Of a DNA stretch of 64,000 nt, positions 20,539 to 30,300 are shown one piece after another. Source of the DNA: Arthrobacter globiformis (lineage in GTDB: Bacteria; Actinomycetota; Actinomycetes; Actinomycetales; Micrococcaceae); the NCBI RefSeq assembly GCF_030818015.1, contig NZ_JAUSZX010000001.1, positions 4,836,001 through 4,900,000 on the forward strand, given 5' to 3'. The notes beneath the pieces were generated by a model, which saw nothing but the letters and a program-made list of their open reading frames with translations, searched no databases and was not told where the DNA came from. The position numbers and the translations under genes are program-made. Position 1 is the stretch's first letter. Each line of letters opens with the position of its first letter.

Positions 20539-20907
20539 GTGGGAATTACGGATCCGCATGCCATGCACATGGCGTGGGCCGCGCGCTTTAATGCCAGGGA
20601 CGTCGACGGAATGCTGGAATTCTTCGAGCCGGATGCGGTGTTTGTTCCCCAGCCGGGTATGCCCACAACGGGCGAAGACAGCGTCAACGCCATGATGGGG
20701 TTCCTGCAGGCGGGGCTGCCCATCAGGATGACTACCCGCCATGTCTACGTCCTCGGCGACATTGCCCTCGCGATCGCCGAATGGGCCATTAGGGGCACCG
20801 CGGCCGATGGCAGCAACGTGGACCTCCACGGCACAACAGCAGACGTCCTGCGCAAAGGACGCGAGGGATGGAAGTTCGCCATCGACAACCCCTTCGGCAC
20901 CGCCTGA
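20539..20907 (+). CDS. SnoaL-like/DUF4440 NTF2-fold protein
   Basis: A 122-residue protein starting with GTG at 20539 behind GGGAGGGAG. It has the small NTF2-like cone pattern: an N-terminal helix with FNARDVDGMLEFFEPDAVFVP, then beta strands ending in EGWKFAIDNPFG. This fold serves as isomerase, hydrolase or stress protein in different families, so no function is given. It lies 165 bp upstream of the ECF42 module and may be read separately. Confidence 0.8.
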   Translation: MGITDPHAMHMAWAARFNARDVDGMLEFFEPDAVFVPQPGMPTTGEDSVNAMMGFLQAGLPIRMTTRHVYVLGDIALAIAEWAIRGTAADGSNVDLHGTTADVLRKGREGWKFAIDNPFGTA

Positions 20908-20994
20908 AGCGCCGCCTGAACCGAGGGATCAATGTGGCCTGCCTGACTCCGCCCGCGCCGCCAAAGCCCGCCCGCAAAAAAATTTCAGGCGGCC

Positions 20995-21021
20995 TGTCGA
21001 TTTCCGCAAGACCCGTTCGAC
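20995..21021 (+). promoter_or_regulatory. ECF42-type sigma promoter
   Basis: TGTCGA (20995-21000), exactly 17 bp, then CGAC (21018-21021). This matches the published ECF42 consensus as I recall it (TGTCGA at -35, CGA/TC at -10). It lies 51 bp before the YCII gene that precedes an ECF42-type sigma gene. Confidence 0.72.
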
Positions 21022-21072
21022 GGGATAGTAGACGGACGCACACGGCGTCCACGTCGAGGCAAGGAGAGAACC

Positions 21073-21501
21073 ATGAAGTACATGTTCATCATGCGCGCCA
21101 CGGACGAAGCCATCGAAGCGTCGAAGCAGGTTCCGTTCGAGGAGATCCTCAACCAGATGGGCGCCTACAACGAACAGCTCATTAAGGCCGGCGTCATGCT
21201 CGCCGGCGAGGGCCTGACCGACCTGTCCGAGGGCTCGGCCTTCGTGGTCGATTTCTCCGAAGAACCGCCCGTGGTGACGGACGGCCCCTACGGCGAAACG
21301 CATGAGCTGTTCAACGGCTTTTGGATTGTCCAGGTGGCCTCCAAAGAGGAGGCGAAGGAGTGGGCCAGCCGCTGTCCGCTTGGTCCCGGATCGAAACTTG
21401 AGGTCCGCCGGATTGCTGAGGCCGACGACTTCGCCGACTTTGCGGACAACGAATACATCAAGAAGGAAGCGGTGTGGCGCCAGGAGCTGAACCAGCCTTG
21501 A
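21073..21501 (+). CDS. YCII/DGPF-family protein
   Basis: A 142-residue protein starting MKYMFIMR with the YCII fold (ferredoxin-like, often with a conserved His/Asp pair). The DGPF signature of the group reads DGPYGE here (near residue 74). These proteins are the usual genomic partners of ECF42 sigma factors, and the next gene is one. An AAGGAGA ribosome site is present. The promoter upstream matches the ECF42 consensus, so this gene is probably a direct target. The biochemical function of DGPF proteins is not established. Confidence 0.88.
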   Translation: MKYMFIMRATDEAIEASKQVPFEEILNQMGAYNEQLIKAGVMLAGEGLTDLSEGSAFVVDFSEEPPVVTDGPYGETHELFNGFWIVQVASKEEAKEWASRCPLGPGSKLEVRRIAEADDFADFADNEYIKKEAVWRQELNQP

Positions 21502-21557
21502 GCCGGCTGACCGACCACTGAGGGAGCCGAAAACACCTGACAGGAACGGAGCAGGTT

Positions 21558-22829
21558 GTGAACGAAGGGGCGGTGAACGAACGGGCTGTGAGCGAAGGGG
21601 ATGTGACTGCGGTCCGGCGTCGCGTTGATGCCCTGTGGCGCATCGAGGGTGCCCACATCGTCGCCGCCCTCGCCCGGGCCACCCGGGACGTTGGCTTCGC
21701 CGAGGATCTGGCCCAGGAAGCCTTGGCGGAAGCCCTGGTCCAGTGGCCGGAATCCGGGACACCGGACAATCCTGCCGCCTGGCTCACCGCCGTCGCCAAG
21801 CGCAAGGCCATCGACGCCTGGCGCCGGTCCGAGCGGCTCGAAGAGAGGTACCGGGCGATAGCCCGGGACCTGGAAGACGACGACGGCGTGGCCTGGGTTC
21901 CGCTGGAGGACGGCGTGCTCAGGCTCGTGTTCACCGCCTGCCACCCTGTCCTCTCCCGGGAGGCCCAGATGGCGCTAACGCTGCGGGTGGTGGGCGGCCT
22001 CACCACCGAGGAGATCGCAAGGCTGTTCCTCGTTCCCGTCGCCACCATGCAGCAGCGCATCGTGCGGGCCAAGAAAACGCTGGCGGCGGCCCGGGTCCCT
22101 TTCGAGGTTCCCGAGCCCAACGAGTGGGGCGCCCGGCTGGGAGCCGTCCTCGGCGTCGTCTATCTGATGTTCACGGAAGGGTACGCCGCCACCACGGGAG
22201 ATGCGTGGATCCGGCCCGACCTGGCCCACGAGGCCCTGCGGATCGGGCGCATCCTGGCCGGGCTGGTCCCCCGCGAACCCGAGGCCCACGGGCTGGTGGC
22301 CCTGATGGAGTTCCAGGCGTCCCGCTTCCCCGCCCGCACCACTCCCGATGGGTCTCCAGTCCTGCTGGCGGACCAGGACCGGACCCGGTGGGACCGGGCG
22401 CAGATCGGCCGGGGCCGTGCCGCCCTGCGCCGCTGCGACGGGCTGGGCCGGGGCCGCGGCAACTACGCGCTGCAGGCCGCGATCGCCGAATGCCACTCAA
22501 TGGCGCCAAGCGTTGACGACACTGACTGGCAGCGCATCGTGCTGCTCTACGAGGCGCTGGGCAGGATCGCTCCCAGCCCCGTGGTGGAACTGAACAGGGC
22601 CGTGGCGGTATCCATGGCCACCGGACCGGCGGCCGCGCTGGCAATCGTGGATGGCCTCGCCTCCGGAGGGGCCCTGCGCGGAACGCACCTGCTGCCCAGC
22701 GTCCGCGGGGAACTGCTGGTCCGGCTTGGGCGGACCGGGGAGGCGCGCTTGGAATTCCTGGCGGCGGCCGGACTGGCCAGGAACCAGCGCACGCGGGAGC
22801 TCCTGGAGGAGCGCGCCGCCGGCATATGA
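21558..22829 (+). CDS. ECF42-type RNA polymerase sigma factor with long C-terminal extension
   Basis: A 423-residue sigma factor. Region 2 (about 25-95) holds GFAEDLAQEALAEAL, region 4 (about 115-175) holds LTTEEIARLFLVPVATMQQRI, and a C-terminal extension of about 230 residues with TPR-like helices includes the typical GYAATTGD segment. This extension characterises the ECF42 group, where it replaces an anti-sigma factor in controlling activity. Several in-frame GTG codons near the start make the exact N-terminus uncertain. It follows the YCII gene by 56 bp and is likely co-transcribed from the same ECF42-type promoter, giving positive autoregulation. Confidence 0.9.
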   Translation: MNEGAVNERAVSEGDVTAVRRRVDALWRIEGAHIVAALARATRDVGFAEDLAQEALAEALVQWPESGTPDNPAAWLTAVAKRKAIDAWRRSERLEERYRAIARDLEDDDGVAWVPLEDGVLRLVFTACHPVLSREAQMALTLRVVGGLTTEEIARLFLVPVATMQQRIVRAKKTLAAARVPFEVPEPNEWGARLGAVLGVVYLMFTEGYAATTGDAWIRPDLAHEALRIGRILAGLVPREPEAHGLVALMEFQASRFPARTTPDGSPVLLADQDRTRWDRAQIGRGRAALRRCDGLGRGRGNYALQAAIAECHSMAPSVDDTDWQRIVLLYEALGRIAPSPVVELNRAVAVSMATGPAAALAIVDGLASGGALRGTHLLPSVRGELLVRLGRTGEARLEFLAAAGLARNQRTRELLEERAAGI

Positions 22830-22859
22830 CCGGCACCCGGCGCTCGGCATCTATCCCGT

Positions 22860-23414
22860 TCAGCTCCCGAAGGTGACGTCCCTTGTCTCTGCCACCGTAG
22901 CCGTCCGGCCGGGCCCTCCATGGTATTTCCAGTAGAGGTTCGTGTGGGCTATGACCTGGTCCGGCGGAGGGGCACCCCATTCGGTCAGATCCTCCGTGGT
23001 GTGGGCGTCGCCGACCAGCGTCACGTCGTAACCGCGGACGAACGCCCCATGGATTGTGGACCTGATGCATTCGTCCGTCTGCGCTCCGGCGACCATCAGC
23101 CGGCCCACCGCCGCGGCTGCCAGCACCTGCTCCAGATCGGTGTTGTCGAAGGCGTCGCTGAACGACTTGTGCACCACCGGTTCCTGCTCGCGGCGCCTCA
23201 GCTCGGGCACGTACTCCCAGGCCTCGCTCCCCTTCTCCAACCGGTCGTCGGAGTGCTGGACCCAGACGACCGGGACCCCGGCTTCGCGGGCCCTGTCCAC
23301 GAGCGCGGCGATGTTAGACACCACTGCGTCCCGCTGGTGTGCTTCGGCCACGACCCCCTTCTGCATATCAAGCACCATCAGGGCGGTGTTGGGCCGGTCC
23401 GGCAGGGTGGTCAT
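22860..23414 (-). CDS. Isochorismatase-like cysteine hydrolase
   Basis: A 184-residue protein of the cysteine hydrolase/isochorismatase superfamily. The triad is visible: Asp16 in VLDMQKG, Lys83 in VHKSFSD and Cys116 in TDECIRST. The ATG at 23414 was preferred to an upstream in-frame start because the family starts a few residues before the Asp. Members cleave amides, isochorismate or related C-N/C-O bonds; the substrate here is unknown. The gene is divergent from the adenylate kinase gene and convergent with the sigma factor gene. Confidence 0.88.
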   Translation of the reverse strand: MTTLPDRPNTALMVLDMQKGVVAEAHQRDAVVSNIAALVDRAREAGVPVVWVQHSDDRLEKGSEAWEYVPELRRREQEPVVHKSFSDAFDNTDLEQVLAAAAVGRLMVAGAQTDECIRSTIHGAFVRGYDVTLVGDAHTTEDLTEWGAPPPDQVIAHTNLYWKYHGGPGRTATVAETRDVTFGS

Positions 23415-23592
23415 GATGGTCTCGACGTGGTCATATGAGCTCCTTGGCCGGTGGGTTGGTGGGTCCCAGCCTAGGAGCCGCCACCGCCGTTGTGAACACC
23501 CGGAAGTACCTGAGTACCGATCCATTGCGGCAGGAGGAGGCGGGCGGAAGAATGGGCCCTAGCGTGCTTTCTCGGCAGATCGGACCAAAAGC

Positions 23593-24174
23593 ATGACCCG
23601 CATCCTGCTCATCGGCCCGCCCGGCTCAGGCAAAGGCACCCAGGCGCACCGGCTCAGCGGACAGCTGCACATCCCCGAGATCTCGACCGGGGACATGTTC
23701 CGCAGCCATCTGGCCAACGGCTCGCCCCTGGGCCGGGAAATCAAGGAAGTCCTCGACGCCGGCAACCTTGTTCCGGACAATCTCACCACCGCCATGCTGC
23801 GGGAGCGGCTGCAGGAACGGGACGCGAGGAACGGCTTCCTACTGGACGGCTATCCGCGCAACGTGAGCCAGATGGACGACCTCGACGACATCCTGGACGC
23901 GGCCGGGACCAGACTCGATGCCGTGGTGGAAATTACCGCCCACGACGACGAGATCGTGCGGCGGCTGCTGCTCCGCTCCGAGGCCGAGGGGCGAAGCGAT
24001 GACACTGAGGACGTTATCCGCCACCGGCTGGAGCTGTACCGGCAGGAAACGGAGCCCGTCATCGAACGCTACGGCCGGCGCGCCCTGGTGGTAAGCGTTG
24101 ATGGCACGATGGACGTTGACGCCGTAACCGTCAGCGCGCTACAGGGCATTGAAGCCATCAGGGCGCGGCCCTAA
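23593..24174 (+). CDS. adk: Adenylate kinase, short-lid type
   Basis: A 193-residue nucleoside monophosphate kinase. The P-loop GPPGSGKGT is at 8-16, ISTGDMFR binds the acceptor, and FLLDGYPRN and RRLLLRSE...DVIRHRLELY complete the family pattern. The lid is short, as in mycobacterial Adk. In actinobacteria the housekeeping adk is normally beside secY in the ribosomal protein cluster, so this isolated gene is probably an extra copy, or an Adk-like kinase with altered preference. No operon partner is evident. Confidence 0.88.
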   Translation: MTRILLIGPPGSGKGTQAHRLSGQLHIPEISTGDMFRSHLANGSPLGREIKEVLDAGNLVPDNLTTAMLRERLQERDARNGFLLDGYPRNVSQMDDLDDILDAAGTRLDAVVEITAHDDEIVRRLLLRSEAEGRSDDTEDVIRHRLELYRQETEPVIERYGRRALVVSVDGTMDVDAVTVSALQGIEAIRARP

Positions 24175-24203
24175 ATAACGGGCATCCCAAATCGCCGCGC
24201 CGC

Positions 24204-24872
24204 TCACCCGGCCTTCCACGCATATCGCCGCTCGGGGCGTCCGACGCCGTACTTGAGTGTCACGTCCACCAAACCCTCGTCGTTGAGGTACTCCAGATAG
24301 CGCCGCGCGCTGACGCGCGACGTCCCCACCTGCACAGCCAGTTCCGCGGCCGACACGTCGCCGCCACCGGCGCGCAGCGCCTTCTCCACCATCTGGAGCG
24401 TCTCGGCGCTGCAGCCTTTCGGCAAGGGACGGTCCGCGCGTTCGAGCCCAAACACGCGGTTGACGTCCGACTGCTCCGCCACATCCTTGGACGAGTCGAG
24501 GCTTTGGTAGGTGTTCCGGTAGTGCTCCAGCCGCTCCTGCAGGTCGGTCTGGGAAAACGGTTTGATCAGGTAGTGCACGATTCCGCCACGAAGCGCCTTC
24601 CGCACGGTCTCCACCTCGCGCGCAGCACTGATCACCAGCACGTCCAACTCGGGCGCCACATCCCGCAGCTGGTGCATCAGGTCCAGGCCGTTGACGTCGG
24701 GGAGGTGGATGTCCAGCAGAACCAGGTCCGGCTGCAGCCGTTCGGTCTCCAGCACCGCCTGTGCGCCCGTATGCGCCACCCCGACGACATCGAACCCCGG
24801 CGTGCGCTGGATAAAGCCGGCGTGGACTTTGGCCACCATGAAGTCGTCGTCGACGATAAGTACCTTGATCAA
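24204..24872 (-). CDS. CitB/DpiA-type response regulator
   Basis: A 222-residue regulator with an N-terminal receiver domain (phospho-acceptor Asp54 in LVLLDIHLP, acidic pocket VDDD at 7-10) and a C-terminal helix-turn-helix (about 165-215) of the kind found in CitB/DcuR. The start is a TTG at 24872, 12 bp after the kinase stop codon and behind AAGGGAGAG. It is the partner of the upstream sensor kinase. The pair is divergent from tctCBA and most likely switches that transporter on when a di- or tricarboxylate is present. Confidence 0.9.
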   Translation of the reverse strand: MIKVLIVDDDFMVAKVHAGFIQRTPGFDVVGVAHTGAQAVLETERLQPDLVLLDIHLPDVNGLDLMHQLRDVAPELDVLVISAAREVETVRKALRGGIVHYLIKPFSQTDLQERLEHYRNTYQSLDSSKDVAEQSDVNRVFGLERADRPLPKGCSAETLQMVEKALRAGGGDVSAAELAVQVGTSRVSARRYLEYLNDEGLVDVTLKYGVGRPERRYAWKAG

Positions 24873-24884
24873 AGCTGCTCTCCC

Positions 24885-26477
24885 TTACGCGTCAGCAGTT
24901 TTACGCATCAGCAGTGCTGTAAACACCGCACCGTGGTCGTTCCGCACCGTGAGCCGCCCGCCGCGCCGCTGGCAGACCACCCTGGCGAGCGCCAAGCCGT
25001 AGCCGCGGCCGCCGTCGGGCGAGTTCTTGGTACTGAACCCCTGCCGGAAAATGTCGTCCATGACCTCCGCCGGGACCCCCGGTCCCGAGTCCCGCACGTC
25101 AACCCGCACGCCGCCGTCGTCCTCTCCGATAAGGACCACGACCTTCGCTTCGGAGGTGTTGGTGACGGCGTCGAGCGCGTTGTCCACCAGGTTGCCCACC
25201 ACCGTGGTCAGGTCACGGGACAGTTCCTCATCCACCTTGCCCAGCCGGGATTCCTCCGCGAGCTGCAGGGACACCCCGCGCTCGGCGGCGAGGCTCGACT
25301 TGGCAATGAGCAGCGCGGCGAGGGCGGGGTCCTCGATCCTGCTGGTCACGTCGTCGTTCAGGCGGGTCCGGTTCGATGTCGTGCCGTTGACGAACTGGAC
25401 AACCGCGTCATACTCGCCGATCTGGATCAGGCCCGAGATCGTGTGCAGCTGGTTGGCGAACTCGTGTGCCTGCGCCCGGAGGGTGTCGGTGGCCGTCCGC
25501 GTCGTGCCCAGCTCGCGCTCCAGGGACGCCAGTTCCGTCCGGTCGCGCAGGGTGGTGACCGAGCCGATCACCCGTCCGTGCGAGCGCATCGGCATCCGGT
25601 TCAGGACCAGCAGCTTCTCCCCCACCAGGACCAGCCGATCCGAGCCTGGCTGGTCCTCGGTGAGGACCTCGCGCAGCGCCGCCGGCACTGCAAGGCTGCC
25701 CAGGTCCTTGCCCACGCAGTCGTGCGGCAGGTTCAGCAGGCTCCGCGCACTGTCGTTGACCACCGTAATGCGCTGCTGCGGATCCAGCGCCACCACGCCC
25801 TCCTTGAGCCCGTGCAGCATCGCCTCCCGGTTCTCCACGAGGCCGGTGATCTCGCCCGGCTCCATGCCCAGCGTCTGGCGCTTAACGCGGCGGGCCAGCA
25901 GGAGCGAGCCTGCCACGCCCAGGACACTCGCCACACCCAGATACGTCAGCAGGTTCGGGACCGCCTCGCCCAGCCGCTCCAGCACCGACGGGTAGTTCCT
26001 GCCGACCACGGCAATTCCGACCATTTTTCCGGCGTCGTCCAGCACCGGCACATGCGCGGCGACCGCTTCCCCGGTTCCGGTTCCGACCACGCCGGTCCAG
26101 GCCCGCCCGGACATCACCGCGCTGTCGCCCAGTTCCAGCTGGCGGCCCTCCTGGGACGGGTCCGATGACGTCACCACCGTCCGGTCGGCCCGGGCCAGGG
26201 CCACCTGGGAGGATCCCGAAATCGTCCGCACCGCCTCTGACACCGAGGGGAGCACGGAGTTGCCCTGGGGCTGGGCATCCGGCAGCAGGGTACGGACTGC
26301 AGGGTTGGCCGCCAGCGTCTCGGCTGCCGAGAGCGAAAGACGGCCCTCGACCCTTTCAAAGGCTGCCGCCGACTGGGCCAGCGAGATCGCCACCACGGCC
26401 ACCAGCACGGCCAGCACAATCAGGAGCTGCAGCCGAAGATATTGCCCCGCAAGGGACATTCCTCGCCGTCGAGTCAT
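24885..26477 (-). CDS. CitA/DcuS-type sensor histidine kinase
   Basis: A 530-residue membrane kinase: TM1 at about 13-33, a periplasmic Cache/PAS-like sensor (about 40-170), TM2 at about 175-195, a cytoplasmic PAS domain (about 215-320), then the HEFANQLHTI phospho-His segment (near 337) and an ATPase domain with N and G boxes (VGNLVDNALDA, DSGPGVP, GRGYGLALA). This layout is typical of carboxylate sensors such as CitA and DcuS. It is first in the kinase-regulator operon and 211 bp away, divergently, from tctC. Confidence 0.93.
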   Translation of the reverse strand: MTRRRGMSLAGQYLRLQLLIVLAVLVAVVAISLAQSAAAFERVEGRLSLSAAETLAANPAVRTLLPDAQPQGNSVLPSVSEAVRTISGSSQVALARADRTVVTSSDPSQEGRQLELGDSAVMSGRAWTGVVGTGTGEAVAAHVPVLDDAGKMVGIAVVGRNYPSVLERLGEAVPNLLTYLGVASVLGVAGSLLLARRVKRQTLGMEPGEITGLVENREAMLHGLKEGVVALDPQQRITVVNDSARSLLNLPHDCVGKDLGSLAVPAALREVLTEDQPGSDRLVLVGEKLLVLNRMPMRSHGRVIGSVTTLRDRTELASLERELGTTRTATDTLRAQAHEFANQLHTISGLIQIGEYDAVVQFVNGTTSNRTRLNDDVTSRIEDPALAALLIAKSSLAAERGVSLQLAEESRLGKVDEELSRDLTTVVGNLVDNALDAVTNTSEAKVVVLIGEDDGGVRVDVRDSGPGVPAEVMDDIFRQGFSTKNSPDGGRGYGLALARVVCQRRGGRLTVRNDHGAVFTALLMRKTADA

Positions 26478-26688
26478 GTGCTGCTGTTCTTCCTGTGGGT
26501 CCGTGGGTGGGGTGAACTATACCGGACACGGTACCGGGCCTACCCATTCGTTTGTTGCCCTGTTGGAGAGCGGAAACGTGAACGAAATGAACTTAACTTT
26601 CTCTGCTTACACAAGAGTGAGCCCCGTCACGTTCGGCCCTAGCATCGGAAGCACCCCGATCAACGGATCAAACGAGAAGAGGAACAAT

Positions 26689-27699
26689 ATGCGCGGATTG
26701 AGCGCATTGCGCGTGGCGGCAGTGGCGGCAGGCATCGCCCTGATGGCGTCAGGCTGCGGAGCAACCGGCAAGACTGCCGCCGGCCCCTCCACGAGCGGAG
26801 CCAGCACTGCCCCCCTTGCCGGACTTCGCATCATGGTGCCGAACACCCCCGGTGGCGGCTACGACACCACGGCCCGCGCCGCGGCAAAGGTTCTCGAAGA
26901 TGAGAAGCTGGCCACGAACCCTGAGGTCTTCAACCTCGCCGGCGCCGGCGGCACCGTGGGGCTGGCCCGTATCGTCAACGAAAAAGGCAACGGCGACCTG
27001 ACCATGCTCATGGGCCTTGGCGTCGTTGGCGCAAGCTACACCAACAAGTCCGAGTCGAAGCTGACCCAGACCACCCCGTTGGCCCGCCTCATCGAAGAGC
27101 CCGGCGCCATCATGGTCTCCAAGGACTCCCCGTACAAGACCATCGACGACCTTGTCACCGCGTGGAAGAAGGACCCGTCCAAGGTCAGCGTCGGCGGCGG
27201 CTCCTCGGCCGGCGGCCCGGACCACCTTCTGCCCATGCAGCTCGCAGGTGCTGTGGGCATCGACGCCAAGAAGGTCAACTTCGTTTCCTACGACGGCGGC
27301 GGCGACCTGCTCCCGGCCATCATCGGCAACAAGCTCGGTTTCGCGGCTTCCGGAGCCGGCGAATACATCCAGCAGATCCAGTCCGGCGACATCCGCGTCC
27401 TGGCGACCAGCGGCGAAAAGCGGCTTGAAGGAGTAGACGCCCCCACGCTCAAGGAATCCAACATCGACCTGGTGTTCACCAACTGGCGCGGCATCGTGGC
27501 CCCTCCCGGCATCAGCGACGCCGACCGCGACGCCCTGATCGCCACCCTGGAGAAGATGCACGAATCGGCAGCCTGGAAGGAGACGCTGAAGACGCGCGGC
27601 TGGACCGACGCCTTCATCACCGGTGACGAATTCAAGTCGTTCCTCACCGACCAGGACAAGCGCGTTGCCGACGTTCTGACGAAGCTCGGCCTGGCGTGA
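26689..27699 (+). CDS. tctC: TctC-family substrate-binding lipoprotein
   Basis: A 336-residue extracytoplasmic binding protein. A lipoprotein signal ends in MASGC, so Cys would be lipidated about residue 24. The mature part has the tripartite tricarboxylate transporter pattern: VPNTPGGGYDTTAR, AGAGGTVGLARI and GGGSSAGGPDH. It captures a di- or tricarboxylate outside the membrane and delivers it to TctAB. The ATG at 26689 has GAAGAGGA upstream; a longer frame from 26260 is antisense to the kinase and is discarded. The stop overlaps the GTG of tctB (GTGA). Confidence 0.92.
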   Translation: MRGLSALRVAAVAAGIALMASGCGATGKTAAGPSTSGASTAPLAGLRIMVPNTPGGGYDTTARAAAKVLEDEKLATNPEVFNLAGAGGTVGLARIVNEKGNGDLTMLMGLGVVGASYTNKSESKLTQTTPLARLIEEPGAIMVSKDSPYKTIDDLVTAWKKDPSKVSVGGGSSAGGPDHLLPMQLAGAVGIDAKKVNFVSYDGGGDLLPAIIGNKLGFAASGAGEYIQQIQSGDIRVLATSGEKRLEGVDAPTLKESNIDLVFTNWRGIVAPPGISDADRDALIATLEKMHESAAWKETLKTRGWTDAFITGDEFKSFLTDQDKRVADVLTKLGLA

Positions 27700-28199
27700 C
27701 CTCCTTGTCCTCCCGCCTTAAAGGCCGCTCCGAGCTGGGCGTCGCTGCCCTGCTCGGGGCGGCCGGCGCCTTGGTCCTCCTCGACGCAGCGCGCCTGGTT
27801 GTGCCCTACTCCCAGTCGGATCCGCTAGGCCCCAAGACGCTGCCCATCGTCGTGGGGGCGCTCCTGCTCATCTGCGCGGTGATGCTGGCAGTGAACGTTG
27901 TACGCGGCGGCCGCGGCGAGGCCGAGGCCGGCGAGGACGTCGACCTGACCCACCCGGCCGACTGGAAGACCGTCCTCCCGCTGGCCGGCGCCTTCATCGC
28001 CAACATCCTGCTGATCGACTGGGCCGGCTGGGTCATCTCCGGAACGGTGCTCTTCTGGGGCAGCGTCTGGGCGCTCGGAAGCCGCCACTACGTCCGCGAC
28101 GGACTCATCTCCCTGGCCCTGGCGCTCCTGACCTTCTACGGCTTCTACCTCGGCCTGGGCATCGCCCTTCCGGCCGGGCTCCTTGAAGGGATTCTCTAG
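27696..28199 (+). CDS. tctB: TctB small membrane subunit
   Basis: A 167-residue protein with four hydrophobic segments, the size and layout of the small four-helix subunit of tripartite tricarboxylate transporters. It starts with a GTG overlapping the tctC stop, and its own stop touches the tctA ATG. This subunit family is poorly conserved, so the identification rests mostly on operon position. Confidence 0.88.
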   Translation: MTSLSSRLKGRSELGVAALLGAAGALVLLDAARLVVPYSQSDPLGPKTLPIVVGALLLICAVMLAVNVVRGGRGEAEAGEDVDLTHPADWKTVLPLAGAFIANILLIDWAGWVISGTVLFWGSVWALGSRHYVRDGLISLALALLTFYGFYLGLGIALPAGLLEGIL

Positions 28200-29870
28200 A
28201 TGGACATCCTGTCCTCACTCATGGCCGGGTTCGCGACGGCGCTGACTCCCATGAACCTCCTGTACGCCCTGATCGGCGTCATCCTGGGCACCGCCGTCGG
28301 CGTCCTGCCCGGCATCGGCCCGGCCATGACCGTGGCGCTGCTGCTCCCGGTGGCCACCGTCCTGGAACCGACCAGCGCGTTCATCATGTTCGCCGGCATC
28401 TACTACGGCGGCATGTACGGCGGTTCCACGACGTCGATCCTGCTCAACACCCCCGGCGAATCGTCCTCGGTGATCACCGCGATCGAGGGCAACAAGATGG
28501 CCAAAGCCGGAAGGGCCGCCCAGGCCCTGGCGACGGCGGCCATCGGCTCGTTCATCGCCGGTACCATCGGCACCACCCTCCTGGTGGTTTTCGCACCGAT
28601 CGTGGTCCAGTTTGCGGTCAGCCTCGGCGCGCCGAGCTACTTCGCCATCATGGTCCTGGCCCTGCTGGCCGTCACCGCCGTCCTGGGTTCGTCGCGGCTC
28701 CGCGGCTTCGCGTCCTTGGGCCTCGGCCTGGCCATCGGCCTCGTCGGGCTCGACTTCGTCTCAGGCCAGGCCCGCCTCACCTTCGGCCTGCCGCTGCTGG
28801 CCGACGGCCTCGACGTCGTGGTGGTCGCCGTCGCGATCTTCGCCGTCGGCGAAGCCCTCTGGGTGGCGGCGCACCTGCGCCGCACACCGCTGCAGATCAT
28901 CCCGGTTGGCACTCCGTGGATGGGCAAGAAGGACTGGAAGCGGTCCTGGAAGCCCTGGCTGCGCGGCACTGCCTTCGGCTTCCCGTTCGGAGCGCTGCCC
29001 GCCGGCGGCGCCGAAATCCCCACCTTCCTCTCGTATGTCACAGAGAAGCGGCTGTCCAAGCACCCCGAGGAATTCGGCAAGGGCGCCATCGAAGGCGTTG
29101 CCGGGCCGGAGGCTGCCAACAACGCCGCCGCGGCAGGCACGCTGACCCCCATGCTGGCCCTCGGCCTGCCGACGAACGCCACCGCCGCCGTCATGCTGGC
29201 CGCCTTCACGCAGTTCGGGATCCAGCCCGGACCGCTGCTGTTCAAGAATGAGGGCCCCCTGGTCTGGGCGCTGATCGCCAGCCTGTTCATCGGCAACTTC
29301 CTGCTGCTGCTGGTCAACCTTCCCTTGGCCCCGGTCTGGGCAAAGCTGCTCCGGCTCCCGCGCCCCTACCTGTACGCCGGCATCCTGTTCTTTGCCACGC
29401 TGGGTGCCTACTCGGTGAACCTGCAGGCGTTCGACCTGGTGATCCTGATGGTCCTGGGCGCACTCGGCTTCATGATGCGCCGTTACGGGCTGCCCGTCCT
29501 GCCGCTCATCCTCGGCGTGATCCTGGGACCGCGCCTCGAAAAGCAACTCCGCCAGGCACTGCAGCTGAGCGCGGGCGACCCGTCCGGCCTCTGGAGCGAG
29601 CCGATCGCCGTCGTGGTCTACATCATCGTGGCCCTGGTCCTGGTCTGGCCTCTGGCGGCCAAGCTCTGGCGCCGCCTGCGGCCGCGGCCCGCCGGGCTGG
29701 CCATCGCCGGCGGCCCTGCTGTTGAGGGACCTCTTGTTGAGGGCGTTCGCGCTGACAGCCCCGCTGTTTCGGGGCCTGCTGTTCCGGCCCAGGAACCCGC
29801 GGATGACGAAGCCACCGGCCGCCGCCGGGCGGACGCCACCCACGCCAACCACGGACAGGAGAACCCGTGA
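28200..29870 (+). CDS. tctA: TctA large membrane subunit
   Basis: A 556-residue, twelve-helix permease with TctA hallmarks: [21 protein letters not shown] near residue 33, [20 protein letters not shown] near 65, and a mirrored [20 protein letters not shown] near 265. The last 60 residues are a Pro/Ala-rich cytoplasmic tail. It forms the channel of the secondary transporter fed by TctC. It directly follows tctB, and its stop overlaps the GTG of the stress protein gene. Confidence 0.93.
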   Translation: MDILSSLMAGFATALTPMNLLYALIGVILGTAVGVLPGIGPAMTVALLLPVATVLEPTSAFIMFAGIYYGGMYGGSTTSILLNTPGESSSVITAIEGNKMAKAGRAAQALATAAIGSFIAGTIGTTLLVVFAPIVVQFAVSLGAPSYFAIMVLALLAVTAVLGSSRLRGFASLGLGLAIGLVGLDFVSGQARLTFGLPLLADGLDVVVVAVAIFAVGEALWVAAHLRRTPLQIIPVGTPWMGKKDWKRSWKPWLRGTAFGFPFGALPAGGAEIPTFLSYVTEKRLSKHPEEFGKGAIEGVAGPEAANNAAAAGTLTPMLALGLPTNATAAVMLAAFTQFGIQPGPLLFKNEGPLVWALIASLFIGNFLLLLVNLPLAPVWAKLLRLPRPYLYAGILFFATLGAYSVNLQAFDLVILMVLGALGFMMRRYGLPVLPLILGVILGPRLEKQLRQALQLSAGDPSGLWSEPIAVVVYIIVALVLVWPLAAKLWRRLRPRPAGLAIAGGPAVEGPLVEGVRADSPAVSGPAVPAQEPADDEATGRRRADATHANHGQENP

Positions 29871-30262
29871 GCATCATCGTCGGCTACGTCCCCACGGCCG
29901 AGGGCACCGCAGCCCTGGACCGCGCCATCACCGAGGCACACAAGAGCCAAAGCCGGCTAGTCATCATCAACTCGTCCCGGGGAGACGCCATCGTGGACAA
30001 GCGGTACGCCCAGGCTGCGGACATCAACGAGGTGACGGAACGGCTGGAGCAGGAAGGGATCGACCACCTGGTGCTGCAACCGGTCCGCGGCAATGATGCA
30101 GCCAATGAGGTGCTGGAGGCCGCGGAGAAATACCGTGCCGAGCTGATCGTGATCGGCCTCCGGCGCCGCACGCCCGTGGGGAAGCTGATCATGGGCAGCA
30201 CGGCACAGCAGATCTTGCTGGAGGCAGCCTGCCCGGTGCTCGCCGTCAAGGCCAGCGCCTGA
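29867..30262 (+). CDS. Universal stress protein (UspA family)
   Basis: A 131-residue single UspA domain. The C-terminal nucleotide-binding pattern is clear: [30 protein letters not shown], with the G-2x-G-9x-G(S/T) arrangement of ATP-binding Usp proteins. The GTG start overlaps the tctA stop (GTGA), so it belongs to the tctCBA operon. Usp genes coupled to transporters are known, and a regulatory effect on the transporter is possible. A strong hairpin follows at 30301-30344. Confidence 0.9.
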   Translation: MSIIVGYVPTAEGTAALDRAITEAHKSQSRLVIINSSRGDAIVDKRYAQAADINEVTERLEQEGIDHLVLQPVRGNDAANEVLEAAEKYRAELIVIGLRRRTPVGKLIMGSTAQQILLEAACPVLAVKASA

Positions 30263-30300
30263 CCCTGCGCCACTGAGCGGCTCTCGCCGCTAACCACGCC

